Of a DNA stretch of 64,000 nucleotides, positions 28,852 to 38,973 are shown piece after piece. The stretch spans positions 1 through 64,000 of the forward strand of contig NZ_JAQITB010000003.1 in the NCBI RefSeq assembly GCF_028618515.1, in the 5' to 3' direction. This DNA comes from Bartonella sp. ML69XJBT. Lineage in GTDB: Bacteria > Pseudomonadota > Alphaproteobacteria > Rhizobiales > Rhizobiaceae. The notes below the pieces were generated by a model. That model saw nothing but the letters and a program-made list of their open reading frames with translations, was not told where the DNA came from and did not search any database. Each line of letters starts with the position of its first letter. Within the stretch, counting starts at the first letter, position 1. Made by a program: the position numbers and the translations under genes.

Positions 28852-29844
28852 ATGATAATACAGTCTCCTCATATGCCTTTGCAAGGTGCCGTTGCCTCAG
28901 CGCTTAAAACGCTTGCGAGTGAAAAACAAGGGATTAAAGCCCTTGAAGAAGCTCTTATCGGAAATCTTTCTTCCCCTTTTGAAACAGCTGTTCAAACCAT
29001 TAGAAATGCGAGTGGTCATGTGGTAATTACAGGCCTTGGCAAGAGTGGGCATATAGGTACAAAAATTGCGGCAACTTTAGCTTCCACTGGAACACCTGCT
29101 TTTTTTGTTCACGCTGCAGAAGCTAATCACGGTGATCTTGGTATGATTGGCTCTGATGATGTTATTCTTGCTTTGTCATGGTCAGGTGAAACCTTAGAAT
29201 TAAGTGGCATTATCAATCATGCTGCGCGTTTTCACATACCACTTATTGCCATGACATCGGGTGAAAACTCTGTATTAGGACGACAAGCTGATGTTGTCCT
29301 TTTGTTGCCAAAGATAGAAGAAGCTTGTCCTCACGGGCTTGCTCCGACAACTTCAACTATTATGCAATTAGCAATGGGAGATGCATTGGCTGTTGCTCTT
29401 TTAGAAATGCGTGGTTTTACTGCAACGGATTTTAAAATTTATCATCCTGGTGGTTCTCTTGGTGCAAGTCTGAAATATGTGCGTAACATCATGCATGAGG
29501 GAGATCGTATTCCTTTAGTTGCGCAGGGAACAACTATGACTGAAGCAATGAATGTTTTGGTTGAAAAACATTTTGGTTGTGTTGGCGTTGTGAACCAAAA
29601 AGGTGAATTAATCGGAATTGTGACCGATGGTGATCTTGCACGCAACATGCATTTTGATTTATCAAAATTTAATGTTGATGAGGTGATGACAAAAAAACCT
29701 AAAATTCTAGAGCCAGATATACTGGTTGGTGCTGCAACAGCATTTATTAATGATCATCATATTGGTGCGTTTTTCGTAGTTGAAAATAAGAAACCGGTAG
29801 GTATTGTTCATTTTCATGATCTTTTGCGCATTGGGGCTGCATAA
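28852..29844 (+). CDS. kdsD: Arabinose-5-phosphate isomerase (KdsD/KpsF family)
   Basis: This is a 330-residue enzyme converting ribulose-5-phosphate to arabinose-5-phosphate, the first step to Kdo of lipid A-core. Domain order is a SIS sugar isomerase domain (about 40-175, with VVITGLGKSGHIG and LSWSGETLEL) and two CBS domains (about 210-330, for example GVVNQKGELIGIVTDGDLAR). No good ribosome binding site distinguishes TTG 28846, ATG 28852 or ATG 28873. It follows galU. A hairpin at 29852-29869 with T-tract lies just after the stop. Confidence 0.93.
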   Translation: MIIQSPHMPLQGAVASALKTLASEKQGIKALEEALIGNLSSPFETAVQTIRNASGHVVITGLGKSGHIGTKIAATLASTGTPAFFVHAAEANHGDLGMIGSDDVILALSWSGETLELSGIINHAARFHIPLIAMTSGENSVLGRQADVVLLLPKIEEACPHGLAPTTSTIMQLAMGDALAVALLEMRGFTATDFKIYHPGGSLGASLKYVRNIMHEGDRIPLVAQGTTMTEAMNVLVEKHFGCVGVVNQKGELIGIVTDGDLARNMHFDLSKFNVDEVMTKKPKILEPDILVGAATAFINDHHIGAFFVVENKKPVGIVHFHDLLRIGAA

Positions 29845-29851
29845 GTGGGAG

Positions 29852-29875
29852 CGCTCATACCAGAGAGCGTTTTAT
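29852..29875 (+). terminator. Probable terminator after kdsD
   Basis: A 5-bp stem cgctc (29852-29856) / gagcg (29865-29869), 8-nt loop, is followed by tttta. It is short but properly placed 7 nt after the stop codon. Confidence 0.5.
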
Positions 29876-29964
29876 TTTAGAGTAAAACAGCTGCAACAAT
29901 AATAAAAATAAAATTTTATGAGGCAGTAGCTTTATAAGTACTTCTTGGAAAAGATGGCTGGTTG

Positions 29965-30415
29965 CATTTTTTATGGTGTTTGCAAATTCTACTTCACGGG
30001 GGTATGTTCCTTACATAAAACAGAACGCCATTGTGTTGTAAATTCATTACGCTTGTAAAAGAACATCTCTTAAGGCATCCAAATCCATTTCGTGACGCCG
30101 CTTGTGAATGGTATAACGATAAGAATCTATTAATACTATCATCTTTACGCTTATAAAGGAGCAAGTTGGCATCATCATACTATTTATCAGTGCTCGGTTG
30201 CGGCAGCCTTTGGTACTGGAGAGCATTCATGAGAGGCATGCTTACTTTTTTAAAGAGTTTTTTATCTACACGCTAATCCCGCTTGTAAGCTCTAAGCGAA
30301 TGGCTGAGATTGATTCACTATAGGAAAGGATTGGAATGAAAAAAATCCTACGATATTCAGCTTTCTCATTTTATATGCAAATAATGAACGATCATTATAA
30401 TCAATACGTTACCTA
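29965..30415 (+). repeat. Dispersed decayed repeat, copy A
   Basis: This copy contains the middle and tail parts of a repeat family found at four places here. Its middle (ggtatgttcc ... gccattgtgttg ... cttgtaaaa) matches 62755-62805. Its tail (cttataaaggagcaag, atcatcatactattt, catgagaggcatg, cgatattcag, atatgcaaataa) matches 37030-37290. All frames are interrupted by stops, so it is a relic. Confidence 0.75.
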
Positions 30416-30529
30416 TAAGGAACTGTATTATCTTTGCTATTTTAAAAGAAATTTGATCAGGAAGAGAGGTGATACCTCCTGATATGCAAATTTATCACAT
30501 TTCTTGTAGAACCCATAGTTTTTATTATG

Positions 30530-30889
30530 TTAAAATTTTCTCTTAAGAGAAAACTGTGATCCTGTATATGATGAGCAGAACAGTTGCATTGCATTTTGTG
30601 ACATTATACAACTGACTTTAGAGATTGTGCCACGAAGAATGGAGCGTATTTCAATTTCTATATGTTGAGCACTGACATAATTATAGGTACCTTCTGACAA
30701 TTTTTCTTCTGTATCTGCTGCACGCGTTTCAAAAACACCTCTACGGAAAGAAGAAATAATACCATTTTCATCAACCCATTTACCATCAATTCCAGCCTGT
30801 ATATTTTGCTCATAATGTTGTGAAAAGCTACAGGCACCTAACATCAAAGCGATGATTGTAAGACATAAAGTACGGTAGGTGTGTTTCAT
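30530..30889 (-). CDS. Outer membrane lipoprotein, Brucella Omp10-like
   Basis: This is a 119-residue lipoprotein: short basic N terminus, hydrophobic stretch and lipobox LGAC, cleaved before the Cys for lipidation. The mature part closely follows the pattern of Brucella Omp10: GIDGKWVDENGIISSF, FETRAADTEEKLSEG, then EIRSILRGTISKVSC. Omp10 is a minor surface lipoprotein that affects virulence in Brucella. ATG 30889 has gagtg upstream; GTG 30898 is also possible. It is a lone gene, with the repeat copy A on one side and the regulator gene divergent on the other. Confidence 0.85.
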   Translation of the reverse strand: MKHTYRTLCLTIIALMLGACSFSQHYEQNIQAGIDGKWVDENGIISSFRRGVFETRAADTEEKLSEGTYNYVSAQHIEIEIRSILRGTISKVSCIMSQNAMQLFCSSYTGSQFSLKRKF

Positions 30890-31139
30890 TTGTTTCACTC
30901 TATTTATGTTACTCTGCTCTCTAAGATCTATAACATTGTTAAATTATTCTATGAGTCAAGATAAAAAATTTGATAAAAATCAATGAAAAAGTAAAAAAAT
31001 GGAAAAAAATGCCTTAATGTTGTATTTAATTAGCAGCTTGATGAAATTTGTATAAACACAAGAGGCGAAATATTTCTTATGGTTTACAACAATTGTTACA
31101 TTAAGTCGTTTAGTAGTCTCAAAGGAGATTATTAAAATT

Positions 31140-32525
31140 ATGGTTGGTCCCATTCTTGTTGCGAGTGAAGATTATGGAAGACGTATAGAGCTTTCTGCTA
31201 TGCTTCGAAGTTTTAGTCACCGTGTCATTGAAGCAGAAAATGGCCTGCGTACGATTGATCTTTTACACAGACGTAAAAATATTATTCTTGCACTCATTGA
31301 TGTTGCTATGAGTGATTTGGGGGTGGGTGATTTGATTAAAATGATTAGGGTTGCTGGTGTTTCTGTTCCTATTGTTGTGATAGCACAAAAAGAGAATCAA
31401 GATTTACTCCAAAAGGCTTTAACAGCAGGGGCTATTGATTATTGGATTTATCCAGTTACACCACTGCGCTTAAGGGTTACTTTGGATACTCTCTCTCTTT
31501 TATCAGCATTGGAGCGTGAGGTTCATTATACTCGGCGAAAAAATGAGAATCATTTGCGTTTTTCGGATCTCTGTATAAAAAGCAGGGCAATGCAGATAGT
31601 TCTGGAACAATCAAGGAGTGCAGCCTCTTCATTACAGAATCTTTTGATAGAAGGTGAAAATGGTACTGGTCGCGAAACATTAGCTCGCATTATTCATCAT
31701 GAGGGTTTGTTATCGGATGGGGCTTTTGTTCGCTTTCAATGTTCAGCTCTCATAGATCCAGAAGAAGAAAGTCGCCAGTGGTTTCAAGAGTTTTTGCCAC
31801 TGGTTTCTTCTCTTGAAAGAGGAACACTGTGTCTTTATGATGTTGATCGACTTGAGCCTATACAGCAAAAACGTTTTGCACGCTATCTTCAAGAGAGGGA
31901 TGAGGCTACAAAGAACAATCCCCCCTCCGTTCGTGTCATGGCTATTTCAACGTCACGGCTTTCAGATCTAGTTAAAGAAGATTGTTTTTCGCACAGTTTG
32001 TTTGAACAACTTTCCCAATTATCAATCAGTGTTCCTGCTTTGCGGGAATTGAGAGACGATTTTCCAGAGCTTACACAACGTTTGATTGACCACATTATCA
32101 TTGAAACAGGGCGATCGCATGTACATGGTTTAGCAGGATCAGCTCTTTCATTACTTATGCAGTATGATTGGCCTGGTAATCGTAACGAACTTGAAAATTT
32201 TTTATTTCGTGCGGTTTTACTCAGTGAGGGGCCTTTGTTAACGGTTCGGGATTTCCCTCAATTAATGGGAAATTCATTAATAGGTGTTCCAAATATTGTT
32301 GAGAGCGATGTTCAAGAAGATCATGAACAAGAATCGATACAATTTTTAAATGCTGATGAGCATGTGCGCACTTTTGCAGAGATGGAATATGATATTATTG
32401 AGAAAGCAGTAAAACATTATAAGGGACATATGAGTGAGGTTGCTCGCCGTCTTCGTATTGGTCGCTCTACGCTTTATCGAAAAATAGAAGCATTAAGAGC
32501 AATAAGAAACCAAGAACGAAAATAA
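31140..32525 (+). CDS. NtrC-type response regulator with degenerate AAA+ domain
   Basis: This is a 461-residue regulator. Order: receiver domain (1-120) with D54 as probable phosphoacceptor but YP in place of the conserved Lys-Pro near 108. An NtrC-like AAA+ domain follows (about 140-370), then a Fis-type helix-turn-helix (about 415-455, MSEVARRLRIGRSTLYRKI). The Walker A reads GENGTGRE (Arg for Lys), the Walker B region reads GTLCLYDVDRL instead of GTLFLDEI, and no GAFTGA loop is visible. It therefore probably binds DNA without activating sigma-54 polymerase. An aaaggag lies upstream. No partner kinase gene is adjacent. Confidence 0.82.
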   Translation: MVGPILVASEDYGRRIELSAMLRSFSHRVIEAENGLRTIDLLHRRKNIILALIDVAMSDLGVGDLIKMIRVAGVSVPIVVIAQKENQDLLQKALTAGAIDYWIYPVTPLRLRVTLDTLSLLSALEREVHYTRRKNENHLRFSDLCIKSRAMQIVLEQSRSAASSLQNLLIEGENGTGRETLARIIHHEGLLSDGAFVRFQCSALIDPEEESRQWFQEFLPLVSSLERGTLCLYDVDRLEPIQQKRFARYLQERDEATKNNPPSVRVMAISTSRLSDLVKEDCFSHSLFEQLSQLSISVPALRELRDDFPELTQRLIDHIIIETGRSHVHGLAGSALSLLMQYDWPGNRNELENFLFRAVLLSEGPLLTVRDFPQLMGNSLIGVPNIVESDVQEDHEQESIQFLNADEHVRTFAEMEYDIIEKAVKHYKGHMSEVARRLRIGRSTLYRKIEALRAIRNQERK

Positions 32526-32854
32526 AATCCGTGATAAATCTCCATTTATTAAGAAGTATAATCTTCGAAAAATTATAAGATCTTTTAATATCAGCAGTAG
32601 AAGGGGAGATTTTAAAAGAAGTATTGTATAATGCAGATGAGGCGTTGAGGATAATTTGAAATTTTAATAAGTATTAATTTTATTAAAATAAACTCAGTTT
32701 TAATGCTTCTTTTTTATTTTTCATAATTTGAGTTAAGTTTATTTTCTCTTAAGCAAGGGATGGCATTTTATCTATTGTAATGATTAAGATTTGATCATTA
32801 TTTAAATATTATGGTTTGTATCGCTAGTGGTGCGATAGCTTTAAAATAGAAAGT
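32526..32854 (+). other. AT-rich gap before the phospholipase D-family gene
   Basis: About 330 bp, very AT-rich, with no gene or RNA recognised. It presumably contains the promoter of the downstream gene. Confidence 0.5.
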
Positions 32855-34435
32855 TTGTCTTCTTTGACTTTTTTAGAGATTGTTATCAGTTTTACCATAT
32901 CTTTTTTTATTGCGTCTACGTTGGCTATTTACACATATGGGCGTTTTATGAAAAACGCTAGGGGAGTGTGTTCTTATGCATTGGCTATTAAGAAAGATGA
33001 AACCAAGCTTGACCGTATCATAAGCCGATTGGCAGAGGAGACAGATGGGCTAGGAATTGATAAAGATGCTCTTTCACTCATCATTAGTAATTTGGATGCG
33101 TTTTGTGTTCGTGCGATAGGAGCAGCACAGGCTGGGCGTAGTCTCGATCTCATGTATTATATTTGGGATGATGATTTAACAGGGCGCTTATTATTAAGTG
33201 AAATAGTAGAGGCCGCTGATCGTGGTGTTCGAGTGCGTCTTCTTTTAGACGATATTAATGCTCAAGCCCGTGATCCAGCTTATATTGCCTTGGACAAACA
33301 TCCACATATTGAAGTGAGAATGTTTAATCCAGGTCGATCACGAAAGGGGGGATTACGCCGTGGTTTAGAGATTATATTGCGGGCAATTACTGTAACGCGC
33401 AGGATGCATAATAAAGCTTTCATTGTAGATGGTCGAGTAGCTTTTGTAGGAGGGCGTAATCTTGCCGATTCTTATTTTGACGCTGGTAAAGAATCCCATT
33501 TTCGAGATTTAGATTTGATGTTAATTGGTCCTTCGGTTAAAAAGGTGGAAACCATTTTTGATGACTTTTGGAATAGCGCTGTCGTTTTACCAATTCATAC
33601 TTTGGTTGTCCCTAAAAGTGCAAGCGATCTTGGCTATTGGAAGGATAAATTACGTAAATTTCGTGATTCCAAGGTTGCGAAAGTTTATCTCGACTATGTC
33701 AAAGAACATATTCATTTTGATTGTTTTATCCAAGTAGGAAAGCGGTTATTTTTAGCAGATAAAGTTGTCGTACTCTCCGACCCTCCGGAAAAAGCATTGC
33801 GCAAAAAAGCAGGAAATTGGCTTATGAAGGCACTTTCACAGGTTATTAGTGATGCGAAAAAAACCGTCCAAATTACATCGCCTTATTTTGTTCCAGGTAG
33901 AGTAGGTACGCAGAATTTGAGCAATTTGGTTTCAAAGGGTGTTGATGTCAAAATTCTTACAAATTCCTTAGCGGCCACTGATGTGGCACTGGCACATGGT
34001 GGTTATGTACCGTATCGTAAAGCGTTATTGAAAAGTGGTGTGAAGCTTTATGAGTTAAAACCCGGTGGTAATATGCACGGATTACGACTCTTTCGTTCAA
34101 GTAAGGCAAGTTTACATACTAAAGCTTTTTTAGTTGATCGTAAAACTGCTTTTATTGGTTCTCTAAACTTTGATCCCAGGTCAGCTGCACTGAATACGGA
34201 GATGGGTATCCTTTTTGAATGTGCACCAATTACAGCAAGATTAGATTTGCTTTTTTCTGAAGAAACAACTGGTGAAATGAGTTATCACCTCCGTCTTGCT
34301 GATAATAACCGTATTTATTGGGATTTTATTGAAAATGAAAAACAGCATAGCCTTGATTATGAGCCGGAAAGCAGTTTTTGGCGTCGTGTGTTTGCGAAAA
34401 TAATAAGTTGGTTACCCATTGAATCACAATTGTAG
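32855..34435 (+). CDS. Phospholipase D-family membrane protein (cardiolipin synthase-like)
   Basis: This is a 526-residue protein with one N-terminal membrane span (about 6-28) and two HKD catalytic motifs: H185 in [10 protein letters not shown], followed by [11 protein letters not shown], and H421 in [10 protein letters not shown], followed by GSLNFDPRS. This layout is that of cardiolipin synthase or a related phosphatidyltransferase/phospholipase of the inner membrane. It has one span rather than the two usual for ClsA. The only start that keeps the span is TTG 32855 with a weak gaaag site. Reaction type is not decided by sequence. Confidence 0.82.
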   Translation: MSSLTFLEIVISFTISFFIASTLAIYTYGRFMKNARGVCSYALAIKKDETKLDRIISRLAEETDGLGIDKDALSLIISNLDAFCVRAIGAAQAGRSLDLMYYIWDDDLTGRLLLSEIVEAADRGVRVRLLLDDINAQARDPAYIALDKHPHIEVRMFNPGRSRKGGLRRGLEIILRAITVTRRMHNKAFIVDGRVAFVGGRNLADSYFDAGKESHFRDLDLMLIGPSVKKVETIFDDFWNSAVVLPIHTLVVPKSASDLGYWKDKLRKFRDSKVAKVYLDYVKEHIHFDCFIQVGKRLFLADKVVVLSDPPEKALRKKAGNWLMKALSQVISDAKKTVQITSPYFVPGRVGTQNLSNLVSKGVDVKILTNSLAATDVALAHGGYVPYRKALLKSGVKLYELKPGGNMHGLRLFRSSKASLHTKAFLVDRKTAFIGSLNFDPRSAALNTEMGILFECAPITARLDLLFSEETTGEMSYHLRLADNNRIYWDFIENEKQHSLDYEPESSFWRRVFAKIISWLPIESQL

Positions 34436-34522
34436 ATTTTATAAACTATATTAAAAAATTATTTTTCTTTTCATTTTTTTTGTGGCATGGCATAATTTCT
34501 TGCCAATCCACAACGTCTGAGA

Positions 34523-34555
34523 ACCGCAGTTGTATCAAACTACTTGCGGTGTTTT
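34523..34555 (+). promoter_or_regulatory. Hairpin with T-rich tail in the guaB leader
   Basis: The stem accgca (34523-34528) / tgcggt (34545-34550), with an inner gtt/aac pairing, is followed by gtttta, 21-26 nt before the guaB start. It may be a terminator of an upstream transcript or an attenuator. Confidence 0.4.
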
Positions 34556-34575
34556 ATTATAAAAGGAATTTGGCT

Positions 34576-36075
34576 ATGGCAAAGATTGTTGAAACGGCGA
34601 CAGGTGTATTGGCATTGACTTTTGATGATGTGCTTTTACAGCCTGGTCATTCTCTTGTTATGCCTAGTCAAGTAGATTTGAGAACGCGTATTGCAGCTGA
34701 TATCACGCTAAATTTGCCGTTGCTTTCTGCTGCGATGGATACTGTAACAGAATCGCGTTTGGCTATCGCTATGGCTCAAGCTGGTGGTCTTGGTGTTATC
34801 CATCGTAATATGTCTCCTACAGAGCAAGCTGAAGAAGTTCGTCAGGTAAAAAAGTTTGAATCTGGTATGGTTGTTAATCCAGTGACAATTGGGCCAGATG
34901 CAACACTTGAAGAAGCAAAAGCTTTGATGCGTTCTCATAGTATTTCGGGTATTCCGGTTGTTGAAAATGGAGCTAAAGGTGAGACTGCGGGACGGCTTGT
35001 CGGCATTTTAACGAATAGGGATGTGCGTTTTGCATCAGATCCAAAACAAAAAATTTATGAATTAATGACCCATGAAAATTTGATAACTGTGCATGAAAAT
35101 GTCCAACTTAGTGAGGCAAAATATCTTTTACATCATCACCGGATTGAAAAGTTATTGGTTGTGGATGGCCAAAATCGCTGTGTTGGTTTGATAACAGTTA
35201 AGGATATTGAAAAAGCACAATTAAATCCAAATGCAGCCAAAGATTCTCAGGGGCGCTTGCGTGTTGGCGCTGCCAGTAGTGTGGGGAATGATGGGATTGA
35301 ACGGGCTGAACGACTTATTGATGCAGGTGTTGATGTACTGGTGATTGATACAGCCCATGGGCATTCTCAACGTGTGTTAGAGACCGTTGAGCGAATTAAA
35401 AAAATGGCGTGTTCTCCAGCAGTTATTGCTGGTAATGTAGCGACTTCTCAAGCAACACAGGCGTTAATTGATAGTGGTGCAGATGCGGTAAAAGTTGGTA
35501 TTGGTCCTGGTTCTATTTGCACGACACGAATTGTTGCAGGGGTTGGTGTACCACAACTTGCAGCCATTATGAGTGCTGCTGAAGTTGCTGAAAAAGCGGG
35601 TATTCCTGTGATTGCAGATGGCGGGATTAAAGCTTCTGGAGATTTTGCTAAAGCTTTAGCAGGTGGGGCTTGTGCTGCTATGATTGGTTCTCTTTTAGCA
35701 GGTACAGATGAAAGTCCTGGCGAAGTTTATCTTTATCAAGGGCGATCTTTTAAGGCTTATCGCGGTATGGGATCCGTTGGTGCTATGGCAAGGGGATCGG
35801 CAGATCGCTATTTCCAGGATGAAGTGCGTGATGAACTTAAATTGGTTCCTGAAGGTGTAGAGGGGCAAGTAGCTTATAAAGGCCCTATAGCATCGGTCTT
35901 ACATCAACTTGCTGGTGGATTGCGTGCCTCAATGGGCTATGTTGGAGCGAAGGATTTGGCAGAGTTTCGTGAAAAAGCGACATTTGTTCGTATCAGCAAT
36001 GCCGGACTCCATGAAAGCCATACACATGATGTTGCTATCACACGAGAGAGTCCTAATTACCGCGGCCCTGTCTGA
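34576..36075 (+). CDS. guaB: Inosine-5'-monophosphate dehydrogenase
   Basis: GuaB oxidises IMP to XMP with NAD+, the committed step of GMP synthesis; guaA further on completes it. The 499 residues show [13 protein letters not shown] at the N terminus, two CBS domains (about 95-215), the catalytic Cys in [10 protein letters not shown] and the flap region [13 protein letters not shown] 34576 follows aaagga at 9 nt spacing; an upstream ATG-less extension to 34480 is unlikely to be translated. Confidence 0.97.
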   Translation: MAKIVETATGVLALTFDDVLLQPGHSLVMPSQVDLRTRIAADITLNLPLLSAAMDTVTESRLAIAMAQAGGLGVIHRNMSPTEQAEEVRQVKKFESGMVVNPVTIGPDATLEEAKALMRSHSISGIPVVENGAKGETAGRLVGILTNRDVRFASDPKQKIYELMTHENLITVHENVQLSEAKYLLHHHRIEKLLVVDGQNRCVGLITVKDIEKAQLNPNAAKDSQGRLRVGAASSVGNDGIERAERLIDAGVDVLVIDTAHGHSQRVLETVERIKKMACSPAVIAGNVATSQATQALIDSGADAVKVGIGPGSICTTRIVAGVGVPQLAAIMSAAEVAEKAGIPVIADGGIKASGDFAKALAGGACAAMIGSLLAGTDESPGEVYLYQGRSFKAYRGMGSVGAMARGSADRYFQDEVRDELKLVPEGVEGQVAYKGPIASVLHQLAGGLRASMGYVGAKDLAEFREKATFVRISNAGLHESHTHDVAITRESPNYRGPV

Positions 36076-36177
36076 TGTGTAAGCGCATAGAGCTATGTGA
36101 GATGGTATAAAATCTTTTGAGAAAATGGAGCGAGGCTATCATTTTCTTTTTATGATTTCGTTTAATAACTCTAAAAG

Positions 36178-36212
36178 AGAAAGAATTGGAGGTTGATATT
36201 CCAATTCTTTCT
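36178..36212 (-). terminator. Perfect 13-bp inverted repeat, probable terminator
   Basis: Bases 36178-36190 (agaaagaattgga) and 36200-36212 are exact inverted copies, with a 9-nt loop. Read on the minus strand the stem is followed by tctttt-like sequence, and it lies 25 nt beyond the stop of the small basic protein gene. It may also stop guaB transcripts from the other side. Confidence 0.65.
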
Positions 36213-36236
36213 GTGTGTTATACGAAATTAAGGGAA

Positions 36237-36386
36237 TTAACTTTTTGTTGTCTTCCGCGCCGACTTTGATGCACGTTGGCGAGTGTTAGTCTGATCACTT
36301 TGGATGGATTTCTTTCCATTGTTTGAGGGCATTGTATTGTGACGGCTTTTAGATGAAGTTGTTTTTCCATTATTATAAGTGTTCAT
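36237..36386 (-). CDS. Small, highly basic 49-residue protein, unrecognised
   Basis: This short intact frame runs from ATG 36386 to TAA 36239-36237, with a near-consensus aaaggaga site 6-7 nt upstream. The product begins MNTYNNGKTTSSKSRHNTMP and ends SKSARKTTKS. It is rich in Ser, Thr, Asn, Lys and Arg, with a single aromatic residue, no Cys and no hydrophobic segment, so it looks disordered and possibly nucleic-acid binding. A 13-bp perfect hairpin follows the stop. The combination of strong ribosome binding site, clean frame and terminator supports a real gene; I do not recognise the family. Confidence 0.65.
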   Translation of the reverse strand: MNTYNNGKTTSSKSRHNTMPSNNGKKSIQSDQTNTRQRASKSARKTTKS

Positions 36387-36399
36387 TATTTTCTCCTTT

Positions 36400-37554
36400 T
36401 AAATTATCTGGCTTAAGACCAGTATAGTAAAAACGGTCATGCCAAATAGTGGTTCCAAGCCTTTCCTAAAAAGTTAATATTTCTTGAAGAATAATATGGA
36501 CGTGCTGGCCTTAACCGGGATGTTTTTGCATCTTTTCAGAAAGGTAGCATTTTCAAGATAGGAAAATATTGGGTGTCAAGTACTGTTTATAGAAAGCTCT
36601 AAGAATTTAATTTACAAGAAAATAAGGAGGGGATGATTTTTGCCTATCTTATAAAGTGTGTGCTTATTCTGTTATCTGTAAATTAACATCAAAATCTACC
36701 GCAGCCGTATGTTTGAGATAAAAATTGAGACGATTGAAAGTTTTGCAAGAAGTTCCAGCTTTTGTATAGTAGGGGCGAGCATATTGTATATCTCTGTTTG
36801 ACTAATCTCTGGAAAGGTGAGACAGCCTCATTTGGGGGGAGTGTAAAGCTGTAAAGATAAAAACCGATTCTCACCTTTACCACTTTCATAAGCATCTATA
36901 GCAGTATCTTTTAAATAATGGAGATTACGCATTGTCTCATGCTTTTGTTTTTCTCGTTTCTCAATGTTCTCAAGCTCATTTCACTACGGAGGTTCGTGAA
37001 TGCTATAAGGATAAAGCCATACCACCATCTTATCGCTTATAAAGGAGTAAAACCGGCACCATCATACTATTTCTCTCAATGTTACGAGGTTTTCGGCATT
37101 TGAGAGCGTTTATGAGAGGTATTTTTACTCTTTTCTTTAAGTGTTTTATTCAGCGCTAACTGTACTTGTAATCTGCAAGTAAGTAATTTGTTTGATTCAA
37201 CATAGAAAATATTTGAAATAAGAGAAACTTACGATATTCAGGACTTCTATCCCACATGCAAATAAATAATTATCATTATAAATTAAAATATTAATACATA
37301 TTTGGAAAGGTTTTTAAGAAGATATCTTACCTTGCAGGATCAAGATAGAATATGTGTATTTTAGAATAAGGGGAATGTAAACGGATAGCAGGTGAAATGA
37401 AGATTTTGAAATGCTAAATAAAGCGCGATCAGAATCATTTAGTTTCCAATGTAAATTTTGTAGAGTTTCGAGAAATTCCATTGGCGTTAAGAAAGATAAT
37501 TTATTTTAGCTTAACTTATTGAGAGAGTTTATAAAAATTTAATGGGAGAAATGA
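36400..37554 (+). other. Gap between the small basic protein gene and rsmB
   Basis: Apart from repeat copy B (36893-37305) this stretch holds no supported gene. It is AT-rich with frequent stops. The start of rsmB has only a gggag-like site (atgggagaa) upstream. Confidence 0.5.
36893..37305 (+). repeat. Dispersed decayed repeat, copy B
   Basis: This is the best-preserved copy in the tail part. Its head (cttttaaataatggagat, tacgcattgtctcatgc) matches the head at 62680-62730 and about 20647. Its tail (cttataaaggagtaa, accatcatactattt, tatgagaggtat, cgatattcaggac, atgcaaataa) matches copy A. One frame stays open for 61 codons and reads SLRRFVNAIRIKPYHHLIAY, suggesting a coding ancestor. The middle part present in copies A and D is deleted. 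Confidence 0.75.
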
Positions 37555-38841
37555 ATGCGCTTAGGTGGGCGTTTGCGTGCAGCAATGGATATCCTACAAG
37601 AGATAGAAACGCGGCACTACTCAGCAAGTGAAGCTTTAAAAGCTTGGGGGCTTTCTCATCGTTTTGCTGGTGCAAGTGATCGTGCAGCAATTGGTACAAT
37701 TGTTTATGATGTTTTAAGAAGGCGTTATTCTTTACAATGGCGTATGGAGAGTGATGATATTCGGGATAGCGTTTTTGGTACTTTGTTAGACACTGGAACA
37801 ATGACCATTGAACAAATTGATGGTGAATTAGCAGGAGATCGATTTGCTCCACAGCTCTTAGGAATTAAGCAGCGTCAATCATGGCAAAAACGGCAATTAG
37901 GTGATGCGCCAGACTATATTCGTGGTGATATTCCCCAATGGTGTAAAACACATCTGTATCCTGTATTTTTCGAAAATTGGATCGTAGAGGCAGCTGCATT
38001 AGCAACACGCCCTCCTTTAGATTTACGGGTGAATAGTTTAAAGGCAACGCCAGAAAAGGTTTTACAAGAATTAGTAAAAACCAAAGTTCAGCCATTTTCA
38101 TGGTTTCCGCAAGCTTTAAGAATTGCCCCGCTTAAAAAATTTGCACGTCATCCCAATCTTCAAGTTGAATCGGCTTTTCAGAAGGGGTATTTTGAAATAC
38201 AAGATTTGGGATCTCAGATTGTTTCTTATCTTGTCGAAGCAAAAGCCAATATGCAGGTATTGGATTATTGTGCTGGAGCTGGTGGCAAAACGTTAGCTTT
38301 AGCTGCTTGTATGAAAAATCAAGGGCAAATTTATGCCTATGATTCAAATGAAATCCGTTTGGCTCCTCTTTTTGAACGTCTTTACCGTGCTGGTGTTCAC
38401 AATGTACAGCCATGTGGACATACAGAAGCATTAAAGCCGTTAGTAGGTCAAATGGATATCGTTTTACTAGATGCTCCATGTAGCGGTACAGGAACATGGC
38501 GGCGGCGGCCAGATACGAAATGGCGCTTGACACTAGAACAGGTAAGACAACGCCAAACAGAACAGAAGACTATTTTGCATAAGGCTATAAATTATCTTAA
38601 ACCAAACGGGCGTTTAGTCTATATTACATGCTCTCTTTTTGTGGATGAAAATGAGAAACAAATTTCCCATTTTCTACAACAGCATTGCAGTTTTTATCCA
38701 ATAAATATGCAGGCTCTTTGGCAGCAATATTTCAGTTCTTCACCGGTTCAACCGATTTTTTCAAATTATGGACTCACCTTATCTCCAGCAACAACAAAAA
38801 CAGATGGTTTCTTTTTATCTGTGTTGCAAAAAAGATATTGA
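37555..38841 (+). CDS. rsmB: 16S rRNA m5C methyltransferase, RsmB/NOL1-NOP2-Sun family
   Basis: This is a 428-residue SAM-dependent RNA cytosine-5 methyltransferase. The N-terminal part (1-140) corresponds to the RNA-binding region, then the Rossmann core with LDYCAGAGGKTLALA (SAM site), the first catalytic motif LLDAPCSGTGTWRRRPD and the second Cys in YITCSLF. The two cysteines are the nucleophile and releasing residue of this family. The exact target (C967 in E. coli for RsmB) is inferred. It lies upstream of guaA on the same strand, with about 130 nt between them. Confidence 0.9.
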   Translation: MRLGGRLRAAMDILQEIETRHYSASEALKAWGLSHRFAGASDRAAIGTIVYDVLRRRYSLQWRMESDDIRDSVFGTLLDTGTMTIEQIDGELAGDRFAPQLLGIKQRQSWQKRQLGDAPDYIRGDIPQWCKTHLYPVFFENWIVEAAALATRPPLDLRVNSLKATPEKVLQELVKTKVQPFSWFPQALRIAPLKKFARHPNLQVESAFQKGYFEIQDLGSQIVSYLVEAKANMQVLDYCAGAGGKTLALAACMKNQGQIYAYDSNEIRLAPLFERLYRAGVHNVQPCGHTEALKPLVGQMDIVLLDAPCSGTGTWRRRPDTKWRLTLEQVRQRQTEQKTILHKAINYLKPNGRLVYITCSLFVDENEKQISHFLQQHCSFYPINMQALWQQYFSSSPVQPIFSNYGLTLSPATTKTDGFFLSVLQKRY

Positions 38842-38973
38842 GATCTCTTTTCGCATTTCTTATCTTTAAATTTTACGAGAAAAACCTTTTTTAAGTGAAA
38901 AGGCTTGTGAAAAGGAAAAGATTGAATAATAAATCTTATTTGTTCTCATCTTATAATGATTGATTGGTTTTCT

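Noticed and set aside
29845-30529. Search for a tRNA or small RNA gene in the kdsD-omp10 gap
   Set aside because: No cloverleaf arms or T-loop consensus (ggttcraat) found; the stretch is explained by repeat copy A.
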